A stretch of DNA of 55,609 nt from Basidiobolus meristosporus CBS 931.73. Its lineage: Eukaryota > Basidiobolomycota > Basidiobolomycetes > Basidiobolales > Basidiobolaceae. Below, piece by piece: positions 1 through 12,270 of this stretch. Positions within the stretch are counted from its first letter, which is position 1, and every line of letters starts with the position of its first letter. The notes below the pieces were generated by a model, which searched no databases, was not told the DNA's origin, and saw only the letters and a program-made list of their open reading frames with translations. Both the position numbers and the translations under genes were made by a program. The DNA is taken from NCBI GenBank assembly GCA_002104905.1, contig MCFE01000586.1, positions 1 through 55,609 of the forward strand, written 5' to 3'.

Positions 1-2
1 TA

Positions 3-521
3 GGACAACTCAGGAATCAGTGCAAAGTCCAACTCCAAGAAGCTGAAGAAACCGCCGCGGATTCTGTAGAAACCATGAGGCGAGTACGAAAGCGCCTTGA
101 TTGCGCCACAGTTTCTATGGAAGAACTACAATACGTCTTGGAAGAAGCAAAAACTTGTTATTGACAACAGGTGACTGCCAACCAAGTGTACACCCTCTCC
201 AAAAGGTCCCCCACCGTCATATTGAACACAAAAAGGACAAGCCCCGATAACGTTTGCAAGATAAAGAAGCAAGACTTTATCGCGCTATTGCACCTTTTCT
301 TGTTCTCCGACCCTCCCAAGGAACTTACCCAGAACCCTATGGTTTGCCAACTATTTGGCTCTGCGGAAAACATCCCTCGAGCAACACAGGCCACACCCCA
401 CTCTGCCGCCAAATGGTATCAGGTACTTGCCCGTGATCCCCTCGCAAGTGACAACCAGCAATGGTACTACGGTGACTCCCCATGCTCCGTAAACAAAATT
501 GATCCGGGAGAAGCAAGTTAG
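3..521 (+). pseudogene. Uncharacterised reading-frame remnants at the window edge
   Basis: Two short open stretches follow each other. Bases 3-164 read as a charged, heptad-like segment (contains QLQEAEETAADSVETMRR and ends in TGA), consistent with a coiled coil. Bases 171-521 encode a 116-aa stretch with no motif I recognise. The coiled-coil piece is cut by the window edge, so it may be the 3' part of a longer gene or of a retroelement gag. Nothing proves that either piece is expressed. Family not recognised. Confidence 0.25.
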
Positions 522-964
522 TCAAAGAACTTTGAGGACAAAGCTCCCACTTAACCCCCGGGATATGTGAGTACTCAATGTAGTACCCACTCTTTGCCCA
601 AGAGTTCTCCCAAGAGTTCCCTCCAGAGTCCTACCCAAAGTCCTCCAGTACCCTCCCTATGATTCCCCCACGCGTCCTCCCCTCCTATCCCTGCCCTTAT
701 CTAGTTAGAACACTTACCATAACAGGAAGGTGTTCACACCCCTATTTTATAACACATTGTCTATTGTCTAAGCCCCCCAAGTGATATATATATCTACCCA
801 ATTGAACCAGGAAGAACGACAAGATTTGGACAAAATAAACAGAAGTCTTTATTACCTTGCTACCTTCTATCGGAAGCTATTCTGAACCAAGTGGTACTGA
901 CTTGACCTACAAGCTCTCCCACTCACCAAGTACAGTCAGTAATAACCCACATAATGCACTATGT
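522..964. other. Pyrimidine-rich noncoding stretch
   Basis: No credible coding frame. Bases 600-720 are rich in CCT/TCC runs with repeated 'AGTCCTCCC'-like words. A segment starting TGTGAGTACT near 567 and ending ACCTACA near 912 has LTR-like TG...CA ends and an AATAAA-like word near 833, but no second copy is present to confirm an LTR. Confidence 0.25.
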
Positions 965-2030
965 GATATATTAGTAAAGCTAAGTGGCTTCCAAGAGCAA
1001 TATACACAGGACTCATCCAGGAATCAGTTTTAGAGTATCAGACAGAGGGTAAGTAATTACCTCCAGGGATCAGAAGGTGAGCTTCAAGAGAAAGAGTACA
1101 GACCACAAGCAACAGTGTCCAGATTGCACCAGCATGCCATGCTGGATTCCTTACCATCCATTGCAGCTTCAGCACACCAGCACATGTCAGTCCAGACTAT
1201 GCAAACACCCTTCACAAGAGTGCCATGCATTGAGTCAACATGTGCTGGGTCAATGCCCATGCTTAATTGAGTCAACACATGTTGGGTCAATGCATGTGCT
1301 GCAGAGCAAAACCACCTGAACTTGCCAAACTGCTCATTTAGACACATGTCCATTGGATTGGGCCAATTTGCATCAACAAGTGGCATCACATTGAATTCAT
1401 CCAAGGGCCATGCCAATGCATCAAGTTGCACCTGTGCATACCATTACACCTGACCATCAGTGAGTTACTTCTGGTGAACTGGCCAATGATGAACCACACA
1501 AAGTGCCTTCACCACCAGAGCCTGTGGCAAGTAAAAGAAGATGTCAGCACACATCACTGCTTGCCCACTCAGTAGCTTCATCTAGAGCAACTAAGCATGG
1601 CCAAGCAGCAGCATTGCACCCATCAGCTAAGAGGCAAATACTGACTACAAATACACAAGTAGCCAAGATGACAGTCAACAAGGAAGTTGTTTAGGTGTGC
1701 AAAGTGAATCACTACCAAATACTTTAGTAGTTATCTCTCCAAGAAAAAAACCTAGGAGAAGATGATGAGATTGCATTGAATTGCTATTATTTGTCATGAT
1801 CAAAACAACACTTTTTTTTGCAATCCTAATTGAGCCATTGCAAATCACTATTCACTAAATTTCTGATATAAGTAAAATCAAGGTTAACTCACATTTGAGA
1901 CAGAACCCCTATAAATAAACACCCTGCATATATATACATCTTCTGTAACACCAATGCAGCCATTTGATTTGTTTTGCGCCTATTCAATTGGTTGTGTACT
2001 AGCTATGACACCTTTTCCAATCACTAGGAT
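965..2030 (+). repeat. Left arm of a ~1.1 kb diverged inverted duplication (decayed transposon ORF)
   Basis: This stretch matches, in opposite orientation, bases ~9440-10520. Shared landmarks include GATATATTAGTA / AAGCTAAGTGGCTTCC at the outer end and GAGACAG-ACCCCT...ACACCCTGCAT near the inner end. In the + frame around 1070-1320 it encodes peptides parallel to the other copy (EYRPQATVSRL here against EEYTPQATASKL there). Both copies are broken by stops and indels. They look like two relics of the same transposon gene inserted head-to-head. The product is not recognised. Confidence 0.6.
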
Positions 2031-2242
2031 CAGGAATCTACTTGCTCACTGGTCAAAATGGAATATTTTATGGCAAATCAGGTAGCTTGTGTATTGGTGA
2101 AAGAGCTAATTGGTGCTGGCAGCTTCTGGATAGTTTAGCACCAATTGACCACTGAGATACCATCCAATTGGAATGATGGTAACCAAAATGGTAAGTATCA
2201 GTGTAGTTTATAGTGTGATACACATTTATTTCCATTTACATT

Positions 2243-2977
2243 AGACTTGTTCCATTGGATAGTGCCACATTGAGCCATGAGTGCCAAATGATGCCATAGT
2301 TTGCCAGAGAGATAAAGTGAGCCTATACTTGGCCACCAAGTGTGAAACATAGCTCTGCATCTTCATGTAAAGCAGCCCCTGTGTTTCATCCATTGTGTTG
2401 GAGAAAATCCATTTTTTGACCTTTTTTTTTTCGATCAATGTTGTGCAGGATGTGTTAGAGCACAAAAGAATTGAAGATATGCATCTGGTACTCAATACCC
2501 ATGGCACTCTGAATCTAGCTTCTGTAGCTTGTATCATGTCACAAAAATGAATGGCACTATCTTGGTCCACTGGTACTATCTGGCACTACAAGTGCTTTGT
2601 ATAGATCTTACTTTAGGGCTAATAACTAAATATAGTGCCAGATAGTACCAGTGGACCAAGATAGTGCCATTCATTTTTGTGACATGATACAAGCTACAGG
2701 AGCTAGATTCAGAGTGCCATGGGTATTGAGTACCAGACGCATAACTTCAGCTCTCCTGTGCTCTTACACATCCTGAGCTACACTGATCCACAAAAAAAGG
2801 TCAAAAAATGGATTTTCTCCTGCGCAATGGGTGAAACACAGGGGCTGCTTTACATGAAGATGCAGAGCTATGTTTCACACTTGGTGGCCAAGTATAGGCT
2901 CACTTTATCTCTCTGGCAAACTATGGCATCATTTGGCACTCATGGCTCAATGTGGCACTATCCAACGGAACAAGTCT
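2243..2977. mobile_element. Foldback MITE, copy A (long terminal inverted repeats)
   Basis: The element begins AGACTTGTTCC and ends GGAACAAGTCT, and almost its whole length is one inverted repeat of about 350-bp arms around a ~40-bp centre near 2610. It is flanked by the trinucleotide ATT on both sides (2240-2242 and 2978-2980), a plausible 3-bp target duplication. Open frames on both strands are by-products of the palindrome. The end word TAGTGCCACA is shared with the left edge of the Harbinger relic at 11234, which suggests mobilisation by a PIF/Harbinger transposase. Confidence 0.85.
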
Positions 2978-4164
2978 ATTAAAGAAACATATCCAAATAC
3001 TGGATTTTACCTACCATGATAGCAGTATCCAATTGCGCACCTGATGCAAACATTACACATTGGTACAATCATCTGTGCCAACCTCTTTGTGTCAGATTGT
3101 GCCATAGTGTGCAAGATTGTCCCACATGGTGCAATATTGTTCAAGAGTAATCCTGCCTACTGGTAGCTACAGTTTTGCACCATATTGCTCTTAGAAACTG
3201 CTGATTGACCCATGCACCCAGGCATGGTATGGTGGAGAGGGTCTATTATCTGCCAATCCTGTTTCTGGACCATTTCCTGATTTCTCTGGGCAATTGCATC
3301 TAACATATTAGCCACTGCACCTAATTGTTTCATTGATGCTTTGATATGAGCTGACAACAAACTTGCTAATATAGGTGGTGGTGATGCTATGATGGCCACT
3401 TGCAGGTCTTCAACTGAGTGTACTACATTTACTACATTTTTATCAGCCTGTGCATAGCAGTCAGTTTGCAGCCCCGCAGAGTTTCTTAACTGCCTACTTG
3501 ACTGGAAGCCTGAGGAGTACACATTATTACCTTCAGTGGGCCCACTGTTAACATGGTCTTTTTTGGATGTAGAACTGCTAGTTGCACTGGATGTCAAAGC
3601 AAGCTGTTGTCCAACTGTTCTTCTGCTGCCATCAGCAGTGAGGTTTGGCTGGGAACCTCAGAACATTGCTTTATTTTTTGGCTGGATATATATGGAAGTG
3701 AGTCAAACCAAAGGGGAAATAGTGTTACATTAACATGTGTATGTGGTACCGTAACTTTATTAATAATGCTTACTATGGTGGCTGATCATTGAATCTTACA
3801 ATCATGTAGGTATGATAACTCAAATACACAACTGTCTTCACATGAGTAATGACCAAAAAGTTATATAGTAGCATTGCATTGTTGAAGGTCAATTTTTTGC
3901 CCCACAGACAAGACTACTTTGATTCAATGCCATAAGAGAAGAGAAAGGAGACCATGTGCCCAAAGTAGCAAGCCTCTCAGCCCTGAAGCATGAGGAAAAC
4001 ATAGGAAGTATTACAAGATTCATGGCCAGAGTTTTGTTACACAAGTCATATTTGACCATTCATCAGTCACTATTGTACAAACATTCTCTTGCTAGCCTGC
4101 TGATACTTCTCTATTGGTACCTGGCTGTCTTTGTCACCTTGCATAAGTGGAGTAAGGTGAGTTT
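2978..4164. other. Transposon-derived noncoding stretch with one 146-aa open frame
   Basis: On the - strand, 3157-3597 is open for 146 aa and ends in a polar segment with GAVANMLDAIAQRNQEMVQ, a possible helix. It is not recognised and could be the tail of a transposon accessory protein. Bases 3040-3140 hold imperfect repeats of GATTGTGCCA / GATTGTCCCA. The rest shows no coding signal that I can support. Confidence 0.3.
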
Positions 4165-5270
4165 GTGATGCCTCTAGGCTTACCTCAGCCTTCTGAATAT
4201 GGCATGCAGAGTGATAGCTCTGACACAGAAGGCTCACTGATGGATTGTGAGCCTATCTCCCATAACAACAGTATCACACATGAGCCCAGTCAAATCCCAA
4301 AATGCAGTGAGGCAACACCCATTGAAACAAGTGCTGAGGATACTTTATGGAGCCAAGTGAGCCCAGTAATCTATCTACTGGTGAATGATGTAATGTTGTG
4401 GATAGAGAAGTGGTGTGTTTCCACTAATATCAGCAATGGGGGCTTTCAGGATTTATCACTACTTTATGCTAAAATCATTCCAGATTGCAATTTGCCATGT
4501 TCATTGTACAAGTGGACCACTCTCATGTTGCTGGCAACATATGACCTAGAGACTGTCCTGATTCCAGCTTGTGTAAACAGTTGCCTATATTCACATCCAA
4601 AAATATCACCATTGTAATGTGTCCAAATTGTCAGGAATCCACCACCATAGAGGGAAGACATTGCTCACACTCCAGATATATTCTGGGAATACCCCATCTA
4701 AGGAAGCTCATGCAGTCTAACAAATATTACAAAGCTATAAAGTAATGCCCTCAGTATCAATCAAGCACATATATATCCTATATACCTGATGGTAATTATT
4801 AAAAACAGTTAAGAAGCCAGGACTACTTTGAATGTAAGTATGACTAAAACACCATCATGTTCCATCATAAGATTGCTAGGAGGGTCACTAATACCAAGCT
4901 GCAGGTATTATGAAGGTCTCTAAATGGGATCCTGACAGCTTATCTGCATTGGATCCACCTGCAGGACCAAGTTATTTTTCATATGGACTTTTATTAGGAA
5001 AGCTCTACCAAAGTATGTTGAGTTTCTCTTGGTCACAAGCCAGCTTCTACACAATTCAATGTAGAATTCACATAGACAAGAGCCAGAGTGTACCTAAAAG
5101 GGAGACTAGAATCCAGCAGGGAGAAGGAATATAATGTCTAAATATCTAAACGTTCTTTGCAGATATTCAGGAGGTATTCATGGCAGAAGTAGCAGAAACA
5201 AAGCATATATCTGCAAGAAGTATATGTTACCAGCAGTAAAAGGTATTGTACATTAGGCATTTATATTCAA
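4165..5270 (+). pseudogene. Decayed tnp2/CACTA- or Plavaka-like transposase, copy I
   Basis: A 150-aa open frame (4165-4617) has an acidic, serine-rich start. It then has a segment laid out like tnp2-type transposases of CACTA/Plavaka elements: a hydrophobic helix followed by DLETVLIPACVNSCLY, comparable to the family's 'ID-ACPN-C-LY' motif. About 10 bases later, in another frame, comes CPNCQESTTIEGRHC, which fits the family's next zinc-ligand pair. Downstream frames are broken by many stops. A second copy lies at 8861-9400 (front half) and 6730-7060 (back half). Assignment is from motif layout only; the copy is dead. Confidence 0.5.
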
Positions 5271-5657
5271 ATGCCCCTTTGAGACACTGGAGATATTTTA
5301 AAAATTGATAGTAAGATGCAAAATATCTGCTGCCTGAGACACTTCCCTCAAGCTCCAACTAATATTCATACACATATGCAGCAATATACATTTAAGGGTC
5401 ATGTGATCTGTATATGTATTTATTCAAGTGGCCTTCTGAAGCCACTTCAGATAAAAGTACATTGAAAGAATTGCAAGTTATGTGTTGATATTGTAGGAAT
5501 ACTTTTCCTGGAGTGGATAGCCAATGACAATTGGGTGCATCAATCACCTTTACAAATGGAGTGTATGATAATATTTGAGTTACTACACTAAAGCCTAAAG
5601 TTTAATATGTTGATCTCTGCTGATACTGTGTCCATTCTTCACAGCAGCTTACTTAAT
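5271..5657. other. AT-rich transposon-derived DNA without a recognisable gene
   Basis: No open frame of note and no repeat that I can match within the window. It probably continues the decayed transposase element upstream of it, since the foldback element at 5658 is inserted directly beside it. Confidence 0.3.
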
Positions 5658-6389
5658 AGACTTGTTCCATTGGATAGTGCCACACTGAGCCATGAGTGCA
5701 AAGTGATGCCATAGTGTGCCAGGGATGCCAAGTGAGTCAATACTTGGCCACAGAGTGTGAAACATAGCTTTGCATCTTCATGCAAAGCAGCTCTTGTGTT
5801 TCACCATTGTGTTGGAGAAAATCCAATTTTTGACCTTTTTTTTTAGGTCAATGTTGTGTAGGATGCATAAGAGCACAAAAGGATCAAAGGTATGCATCTG
5901 GTGCTCAATACCCATAGCACTCTGAATCTAGTTCCTGTGGCTTGTAACATGTCACAAAAATGCATGGCACTATCTTGATCCACTGGTACTATCAGACACA
6001 ATATTTAACTATTAGCCCTAAGGTAAGATTTATACAAAGCACTTATAGTGCCAGGTAGTACCAATGGACCAAGATAGTGCCATGCATTTTTGTGACATGC
6101 TACATGCCACAGGAGCTAGATTCAGAGTGCCATGGGTATTGAGTACCAGATGTGTGTCTTCAGTTCTTCTGTGCTCTTGCACATGCTGCACAACAATGAT
6201 CCACAAAAAATGTCAAAAAATAGATTTTCTCCTGCATCATAGGTGAAACACAGGGGCTGCTTTGCATGAAGATGAAAAGCTATGTTTCACACCCTGTGGC
6301 CAGGTATAGGCTCACTTGGCTTCTCTGGCACACTATGGCATCATTTGGCACTCATGGCACAATGTGGCACTACCCAATGGAACAAGTCT
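5658..6389. mobile_element. Foldback MITE, copy B
   Basis: Same architecture and length as the foldback element at 2243-2977: it begins AGACTTGTTCC, ends GGAACAAGTCT, and its long inverted arms meet near 6020. Differences from copy A are scattered substitutions plus small indels, so both are old. The flanking trinucleotides (AAT left, GAT right) are a poor target duplication. Confidence 0.85.
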
Positions 6390-7720
6390 GATGTGTGGCA
6401 AATGTTGTGACTTACTTCAAATTTTGGGAGTTTCCTATGGAGCAGATATGTGGGCAGACAGTAAGACAGGTCAGGTTGCAGGACCACTATACTCAAATCT
6501 CATCAAGAGTAATCCTTCAAGCCTGTCATCAATATGATGAGTTGCCACATGGAGGACAGCCAGGATGAGTTTGAAATTCTGAGGACAGATGTGCACATGA
6601 AGACATATATGCCTATGGCGGCACCTATGCCTTTGGCTTTACAAAACTAAGCAGCCCCAATGCATGGTTAATCAGCTAAGCAGTGCAAGAATTGGCTGGG
6701 CACAACCAGCAACTAACTTTTATTAGGACTACTTTACAAAAGTATACTGGGTTTCTCCTCATCAAAAGCTGATTTCTGCACCTTTCAGTATAGAACTTTC
6801 ATAACCTAGACTTAGAATACTCCTATAAGGGGGATTTAAATCCAACAGGGGAAAGGAAAATATTGGCTTAGTTACTAAAAGTTCTTTGTGCATATTCAGG
6901 GGGTATTCATGACAAAGGTGATGGCAACTAAGCATATGTTTGCCAGATCTGCATGTTTCCAGCAATACAAGATATAGGGCTACTTTGCAAGCCTCACACC
7001 ACAACACAAAAGGTTGAGGTGATAGAAATATGTAAGTTGCAGCAGGTGTGTGCATATGTGGAGGTTAGCCAGCAGGAAGCTTTAGTCTTTTTTTTGATTC
7101 AAACTATATGCAAAACACCCATGGTGCTAGTGGGAAGCAAATAAAGAGGGGTGATTATACAGTGGAATATAAAAATGGTCCAAGGGGGGTACAAGAAGGA
7201 AGTGATATTTGGTAAATCCTTATGGAAGCATCATAATGGACTAGTTGTAAGATGCTCCGCTGGAATAGCAATGCCAACAGATGTCTTCAACAAAGACTCA
7301 AAAACAGCATCATATTTCTTGTCATATAGGGCAAATACCCTTGTTGGCTGATTAGGTCCACTCATATAGGTGTAGAACTCATCAAGCCCACCAGAGTACC
7401 ATGCAATTTTTACCACAAGAGTATTGACATACTGTCAGGATTTTAACTCTGTTTGGAAGTAAAAGCAGCTAAATACCATCCCAATCCCCCACAAATATAT
7501 GAACAGGGTCTATATTTTCAAGCTGCTGGAATATGACAGCCCCACTTTGGTATCCTGATGGCTGGTCTTGATTGAATCCATTTGCAGGATGTAATTATTT
7601 GCATAGAGTATGCCAAGGATGCTTTTTCAAGCTATGTGAGCCCTATACTCCATTTGCTACTGAATTGTGGTAATGGAAAGTATTCCATTACTACAATATC
7701 TCAAAACCAATATTGCACTC
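6390..7720 (+). pseudogene. Decayed transposase region, copy II back half
   Basis: Bases 6730-7060 run parallel to 5000-5270 (for example the shared words ATTCAGG-GGTATTCATG and AAGCATAT). This shows a second copy of the same tnp2-like element. Short frames such as MFPAIQDIGLLC near 6953 are fragments. Bases 7231-7416 are open on the - strand for 61 aa without recognised similarity. No intact gene. Confidence 0.4.
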
Positions 7721-8334
7721 ATATCTTTATTTTGCTTTTTGCTCGCATAACACTTAAGTGAAAGATCAAGAAATTCCAACTTTGAAGAGCAAATACTCTA
7801 GACCCTGACAAGCAATCCACCCTAGAATATTATGTTATATAGAACATGCAGTAGCCAACACATATTTCAAATTACAGCTCACTTGAAGCAGTGCTTAAGG
7901 AGTTATGACCAAAAGAGTCCAATTATTCTATATACTAGGCCTCTATTGTTAGGATTACCATAGTGACTTTGATTGTGTGTAACTTTTGAACCAGCCAATC
8001 AAACTACATTAAATTTTCTCAGGTGCTGCGCCTATCTGCTCTACTGCCAAATTTTAGCTTTGCAGTGCATATATTGCTTGTGCAATTGCCCAAAAACTTT
8101 GATCCTTCAGAAGTTTCATATATATAACTTCCACAGCTGAAAAATAAAGGGGAGCCTCTCTTTCCAGAATCTCCACACTAAAATTACAAGTTCCAAGGTT
8201 ATAAGACTTCCCCTGCAGCACTTGCACTGTTGAGTATTCTGACTTTGATTGGTACTACATCAGTAAAGCGACTGCAAAGCTCACAAGAATCCAATCTCAG
8301 TTCTACAAGAAAACTACCACTTCTCTGTTGGAAA
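7721..8334. other. AT-rich stretch with no gene seen
   Basis: No open frame above background on either strand, no tandem structure and no match to other parts of the window that I could detect. Confidence 0.4.
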
Positions 8335-8590
8335 GGTCCCCTCTGAGAAACCTTTTTACTCTAGAGACACCCCTCTAGACACCCCTTTAGTCTAAAGACC
8401 CCTTCAGAGACCCCTTCAAGAAACCCCTTTACTCTAAAAAATCCTCTTTAGGCACCCCTTTGGTGTAAAGTCCACTTTAGAGACCACCACAAGAAGCCCC
8501 TTTACACTAAAGACACCCCTTTGGACACCTTTTTAGGTCTAAAGACCCCTTTAGAGACTTCTAAGACACACCCCTTTAGGTTAAAGGGGA
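8335..8590. repeat. Degenerate short tandem repeat (CCCCTTTAG / CTAAAG words)
   Basis: A ~255-bp stretch is built from loosely repeated words: CCCCTTTA, CTCTAGAGACACCCC, TAGTCTAAAGACCCC. Many contain the small palindrome TTTAGNNTAAA. Unit length is irregular (roughly 15-25 bp) and no two units are identical, so this is an old decayed minisatellite. Coding potential is absent. Confidence 0.6.
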
Positions 8591-8860
8591 GTTTTGAAAT
8601 TCCATATTAGGGAGTATTTCTCTGAGAGGAAAGTGACTTCTAAAAAAGGAAAAGTTACTATAAGAGTAAATGAGCCCATTAGTTAACAGAAGATCAGAAC
8701 ACTGCTGTAGAAGTGAGAATCATTGCCTATAGTATATTTTGAGCCTAAGATTGAGGATATTAGTGAAAGTTATATCTTCTATTGGTATATCAAACTCCCA
8801 ACAAACTATTTCAGTATTAGCATACTGGAAGTTGTTGCATATTGTTGATTAGGCTCTACA

Positions 8861-9400
8861 TTGCAGAACAAGCCCCAAACTAATCATAATTCAACACAGC
8901 AGAATGATGTGATATTGTGGCTGGAGCAGTGGTATGCTTCTGCCAATTTGGTAAAGGGGGGCTTGAGAACCTTTTGCTACCTCTTGCCAAAATCATTCCC
9001 TGATGCTACTTACTATGTACCTAGTGCAAATGGACAACCATCATACAGTTTTCAAGATATGACCCAGGGACTGTCCTGACACCAGCATATACCAACAGTT
9101 GCAGGGTATTACACCGGAGCATGACATCATTGCACGGTGTCCAGCTTTTCAGGAACCCACCACTACCATTGGAGGAAAGCATTATTAGCACTCCAGATAT
9201 ATTGCAGTAATAACTTGACTGAAGGAGCTTATTCCGTCTAACAGATCTTGTGAAGCTATAAGATACTCCACTCAGTGTTTATCAAGGGCAAATATTTCTG
9301 ATATATATGATGGCAAACATTATACACAACTTTGATGCAAGGGTCACTTTGAAGATATGCTTGACTATTCCTTTACCTTGGCACCTCATGGATTCTCAGG
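8861..9400 (+). pseudogene. Decayed tnp2-like transposase, copy II front half
   Basis: A 72-aa open frame contains QNDVILWLEQWYASANLVKG, parallel to NDVMLWIEKWCVSTNISNG in the copy near 4400. The DNA similarity continues to ~9400, through the counterpart of the cysteine-rich segment. Stops and indels disrupt it. It lies downstream of its own back half (6730-7060), so the second copy has been rearranged. Confidence 0.5.
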
Positions 9401-9439
9401 AAATTAAAGCTCTATATATATATAATTAATCCCCAACTT

Positions 9440-10520
9440 TAATGAATAGGCAAGGTGTCATTGTTGGCATGCAATTAGATGAGTAGCTGCAAGACAAATC
9501 AGATAGCTGCAGTGGCATTACAGATGAGGTATAAGTATGCAGGGTGCTTGTTTTCAGGGGTCCTGTCTCAAATATGAGATAATCTTGATGATACTGACAA
9601 CACATATTTAGTGATCCTTGGCCTGCAATGCTTTGATTAGGATTGTACTAAAAATGTGTTGCTTCAATCATGACAAATAATAGCAACTCAATAAAATAGC
9701 ATCATTCACTCCTAGTCATTTCTCTCACAGGGATTATTACTGAAGTTATTGGTAGTGATTCACCTTGTACACCAGAACTACCCCCTTGTTAACTATCTTC
9801 TTTGCTACATGCTTACTTGTAGTTGGTATTCTATCACCTGGTTGATGAGTGCAGTGCTGTAGCTTGGTCATGCTGAATTGCTCTGGAAGACATTACAGTA
9901 CTGGCCTGAAGTGCCATGCACTGATATATTCTTTTACTTGCCAAAGGCTCCTGCAGTTGAGATACTTCCAGTGTGACTTTGTTAAACAATTCTCCAGAAG
10001 TAACCCAAAATAACACACAGATGTTCAGATGTAAAGTATGTGTAGGCACAACATAATGCATTGGCGTAGCCCTTGACTGAATTGGATAAGATGCCATGTG
10101 CATATGTGACTTAACCTGTGCTAGTGGTCTGATTCAGCAGTTTTGCAAGTTCTGATGGCTTTGCTCTGAACTGTGATGGTTGACCTGACATGCATCAAGT
10201 TGGTGCATGGTGTCATGTTCAAGGATGTTGGCATATATTGCACTGACATCTGCCTGTAAGCCGGTTTTGCAGCGCTGGTAATGAATCCAGTAAGGCATAC
10301 TGGCCCAGTTTAGATGCAGTTGCCTGTGGTGTGTATTCTTCCTCTTGACACTTACCTTGTGATTCCTCAATGTATTCACTTTCTCTCAGTCTGATACTTT
10401 GAAACTGTTGTCTTGATGAGTATTGTATGTATTCCTCTTGGAAGCTACTTAGCTCAACAAATATATAGGAAGCCACTTAGCTCAACAATTATATAGGAAG
10501 CCACTAAGCTCTACTAATAT
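9440..10520 (-). repeat. Right arm of the ~1.1 kb inverted duplication
   Basis: Inverted, diverged copy of 965-2030. On the - strand it holds two overlapping frames (10219-10476 and 10134-10379) carrying the shared peptides VSVKRKNTHHRQ / EEYTPQATASKL. It differs from the left arm by an internal 28-bp tandem expansion (10443-10520) that shifts the frame. Together with the left arm it brackets 7.4 kb of nested elements. Confidence 0.6.
10443..10520. repeat. 28-bp tandem repeat, about 2.7 units
   Basis: On the - strand GAGCTWAGTGGCTTCCTATATA recurs three times with 28-bp spacing; the left arm of the inverted duplication has a single unit at ~975. Because 28 is not a multiple of three, the expansion breaks the - strand frame, and the upstream frame stops at 10482. 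Confidence 0.75.
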
Positions 10521-10800
10521 ATCTTGTAGTACATTAGTTATTTGAGGCAAAAACTCATTCAAAATCTCCTTGGTGTCCAAAGTTGATGCACAAATGGATG
10601 AATCTGGTCTATACTGTGCAAATTGTTCACAGAATTGTCTGCACACAGCTTCCTCATCAAATCCCCTCACTCTTAGCTTATCATTTATTTCAATACTTGG
10701 CTTGTTTGTTATCTTCTTACTTATGACTGCTAGCATCTTGATGTTGAACTCATGCCACCGCTCTCCATTAAAACTTTCCTATCTCTACTGACTCCAAGGT
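10482..10800 (-). pseudogene. Relict N-terminal part of a transposon protein
   Basis: An 84-aa open frame (10482-10736) can be extended upstream to about 10770 by reading through without an ATG (FNGERWHEFNIKMLAV). Its tryptophan spacing and basic/acidic mix are loosely reminiscent of Myb/SANT-like DNA-binding modules encoded next to PIF/Harbinger transposases, but I cannot confirm this. It sits directly upstream of the right inverted arm and probably belonged to the same gene. Confidence 0.35.
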
Positions 10801-11233
10801 ATCCAGCTCTGCTAGATTAATAAATAGTGACCAAATATTTCTATGAAGACCTGTCCTAGACACTTGTGCCATACTAAAGTTTTTGGTCAGAGATCAAATG
10901 CACCCAACATTGACTTTTCTAGTCTGCATCATATAAGTGAACTGGGGAAGAATTTTGTAAGGGTTGTACTGGAGATTAGCTGAGACTTAGTATAGGGACA
11001 ATGATGATAGATTTGGATACTTATACAATAGTAAATTGCAAACAACTTGGTTTCATATAAAATATATATGCAAACTAATATGATTGTTGAGTTTTCCATT
11101 TATTGTGCATGATGCATCTCAGATTGCATTAACATGGGTGAGATCAGATTAGTTGCAGATTTCCTATCAGATTATGTTGTAAAAATTTGCAATTTCACCT
11201 AAATATTGACCCAACTTAGTCATTTAGATCATA

Positions 11234-12270
11234 AGTCCTGTTCTGTTGAGTAGTGCCACATAGTTCCAGCCTGTTTATAATGCCAGATTGATCTGTCCCT
11301 CTATGGCACTATTTGACACTCTAGTTTCTACCATAATGATAGTGGTAGGATGCAGTCACTGGTAATTTACTCAATCCTGCTTATGTTGCTGAGAACAATG
11401 CTTTCCTTGCTTTATTCACTCTTCATAATGCTCTGGACACATTTCTCTCAGTGGATATCTTCTTGTGCAAATATACTGTGCATTAATAAGTATCTTGAGT
11501 ATTTTACCTTTTCTGCTGTTTTCTCCCATATATGACTTTCCACTGCATTTACCTGACAATATGCTGAATATCTTTAAATATCCAAATATATGCTCTACAC
11601 TCACTCTGAAGTGGTTAAATATCTCACTCTAGAGCTTCTGCTTCCTGCTAAGCACACAATTCCTTGGCTTCTTATGAGCAGTAAAACATTCTAATCTCTG
11701 ATATTCTCTCCTATATAAGCCTAATCTGCCATACATTTGTCCCCTCTACTGAATTCTGGATGGTTCTCTACCCAGACTTCTTTGTCATGCCTACTTCCAG
11801 CAAATGGCTCACTAAACCGGATGATGTTACTCTCAAAGCCAGACAGTGCTTGAAACTTGACACAGTGTGCCTGGTATTTGCCAGAATAAAAGTGACTCTG
11901 CCCTCTAGAAGGTCTGCTAATCCTGACTGGGAAGGTATCCAAAATACTTCTGATATTGAATCTGTTGCTGACCACTCTGGGATATGGAAGTCTATTGAAG
12001 CTTGTGAACCTGGTATTCCAAGCTTGCTGTAAGTCACTCTTACCCTCTGCAAGGTGGTTCTCCATTGCTGTCAGCTAGGAATGAAAGCTTCTAGGACTTT
12101 TGCTGTCATGAATGGTGGGATGAAAACTTGCAGGGCAATGGTCCTTGTATTAGCTGAGAAGCTTAACAAGGAATCACCTATAATAGATTAATGGTGGATG
12201 ATTCATAGTTCTTTGTATAGATCTCCTGTGATGTGTCAAAAGGAAATCCAGTGGTAATGATGGGATTGAT
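11234..12270 (-). pseudogene. PIF/Harbinger-type (DDE_Tnp_4) transposase relic inside the copia LTR
   Basis: On the - strand, 12065-11721 encodes RISRPSRGQSHFYSGKYQAH followed by SEPFAGSRHDKEVW. This is the central block of DDE_Tnp_4 transposases, with the second catalytic Asp in SRHD. After frame changes, YIGENI, KKPRNC and RVSVEHIFGYLKIFSILSG (to ~11540) supply the C-terminal block with the catalytic Glu in VEH. The first Asp is probably in ILDTFPVRIS, where the usual DGT is altered. The left edge (CTGTTCTGTTGAGTAGTGCC, 11238) resembles the ends of the two foldback MITEs. The insertion splits the copia 5' LTR, so it is younger than that element. Confidence 0.75.

Noticed and set aside
2241-2982. 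Open frames of 109 and 87 codons on opposite strands as genes
   Set aside because: They are the two arms of one palindrome and encode nearly the same peptide (MKMQSYVSHLVAKYRLTLSL) in both directions, as expected from an inverted repeat.
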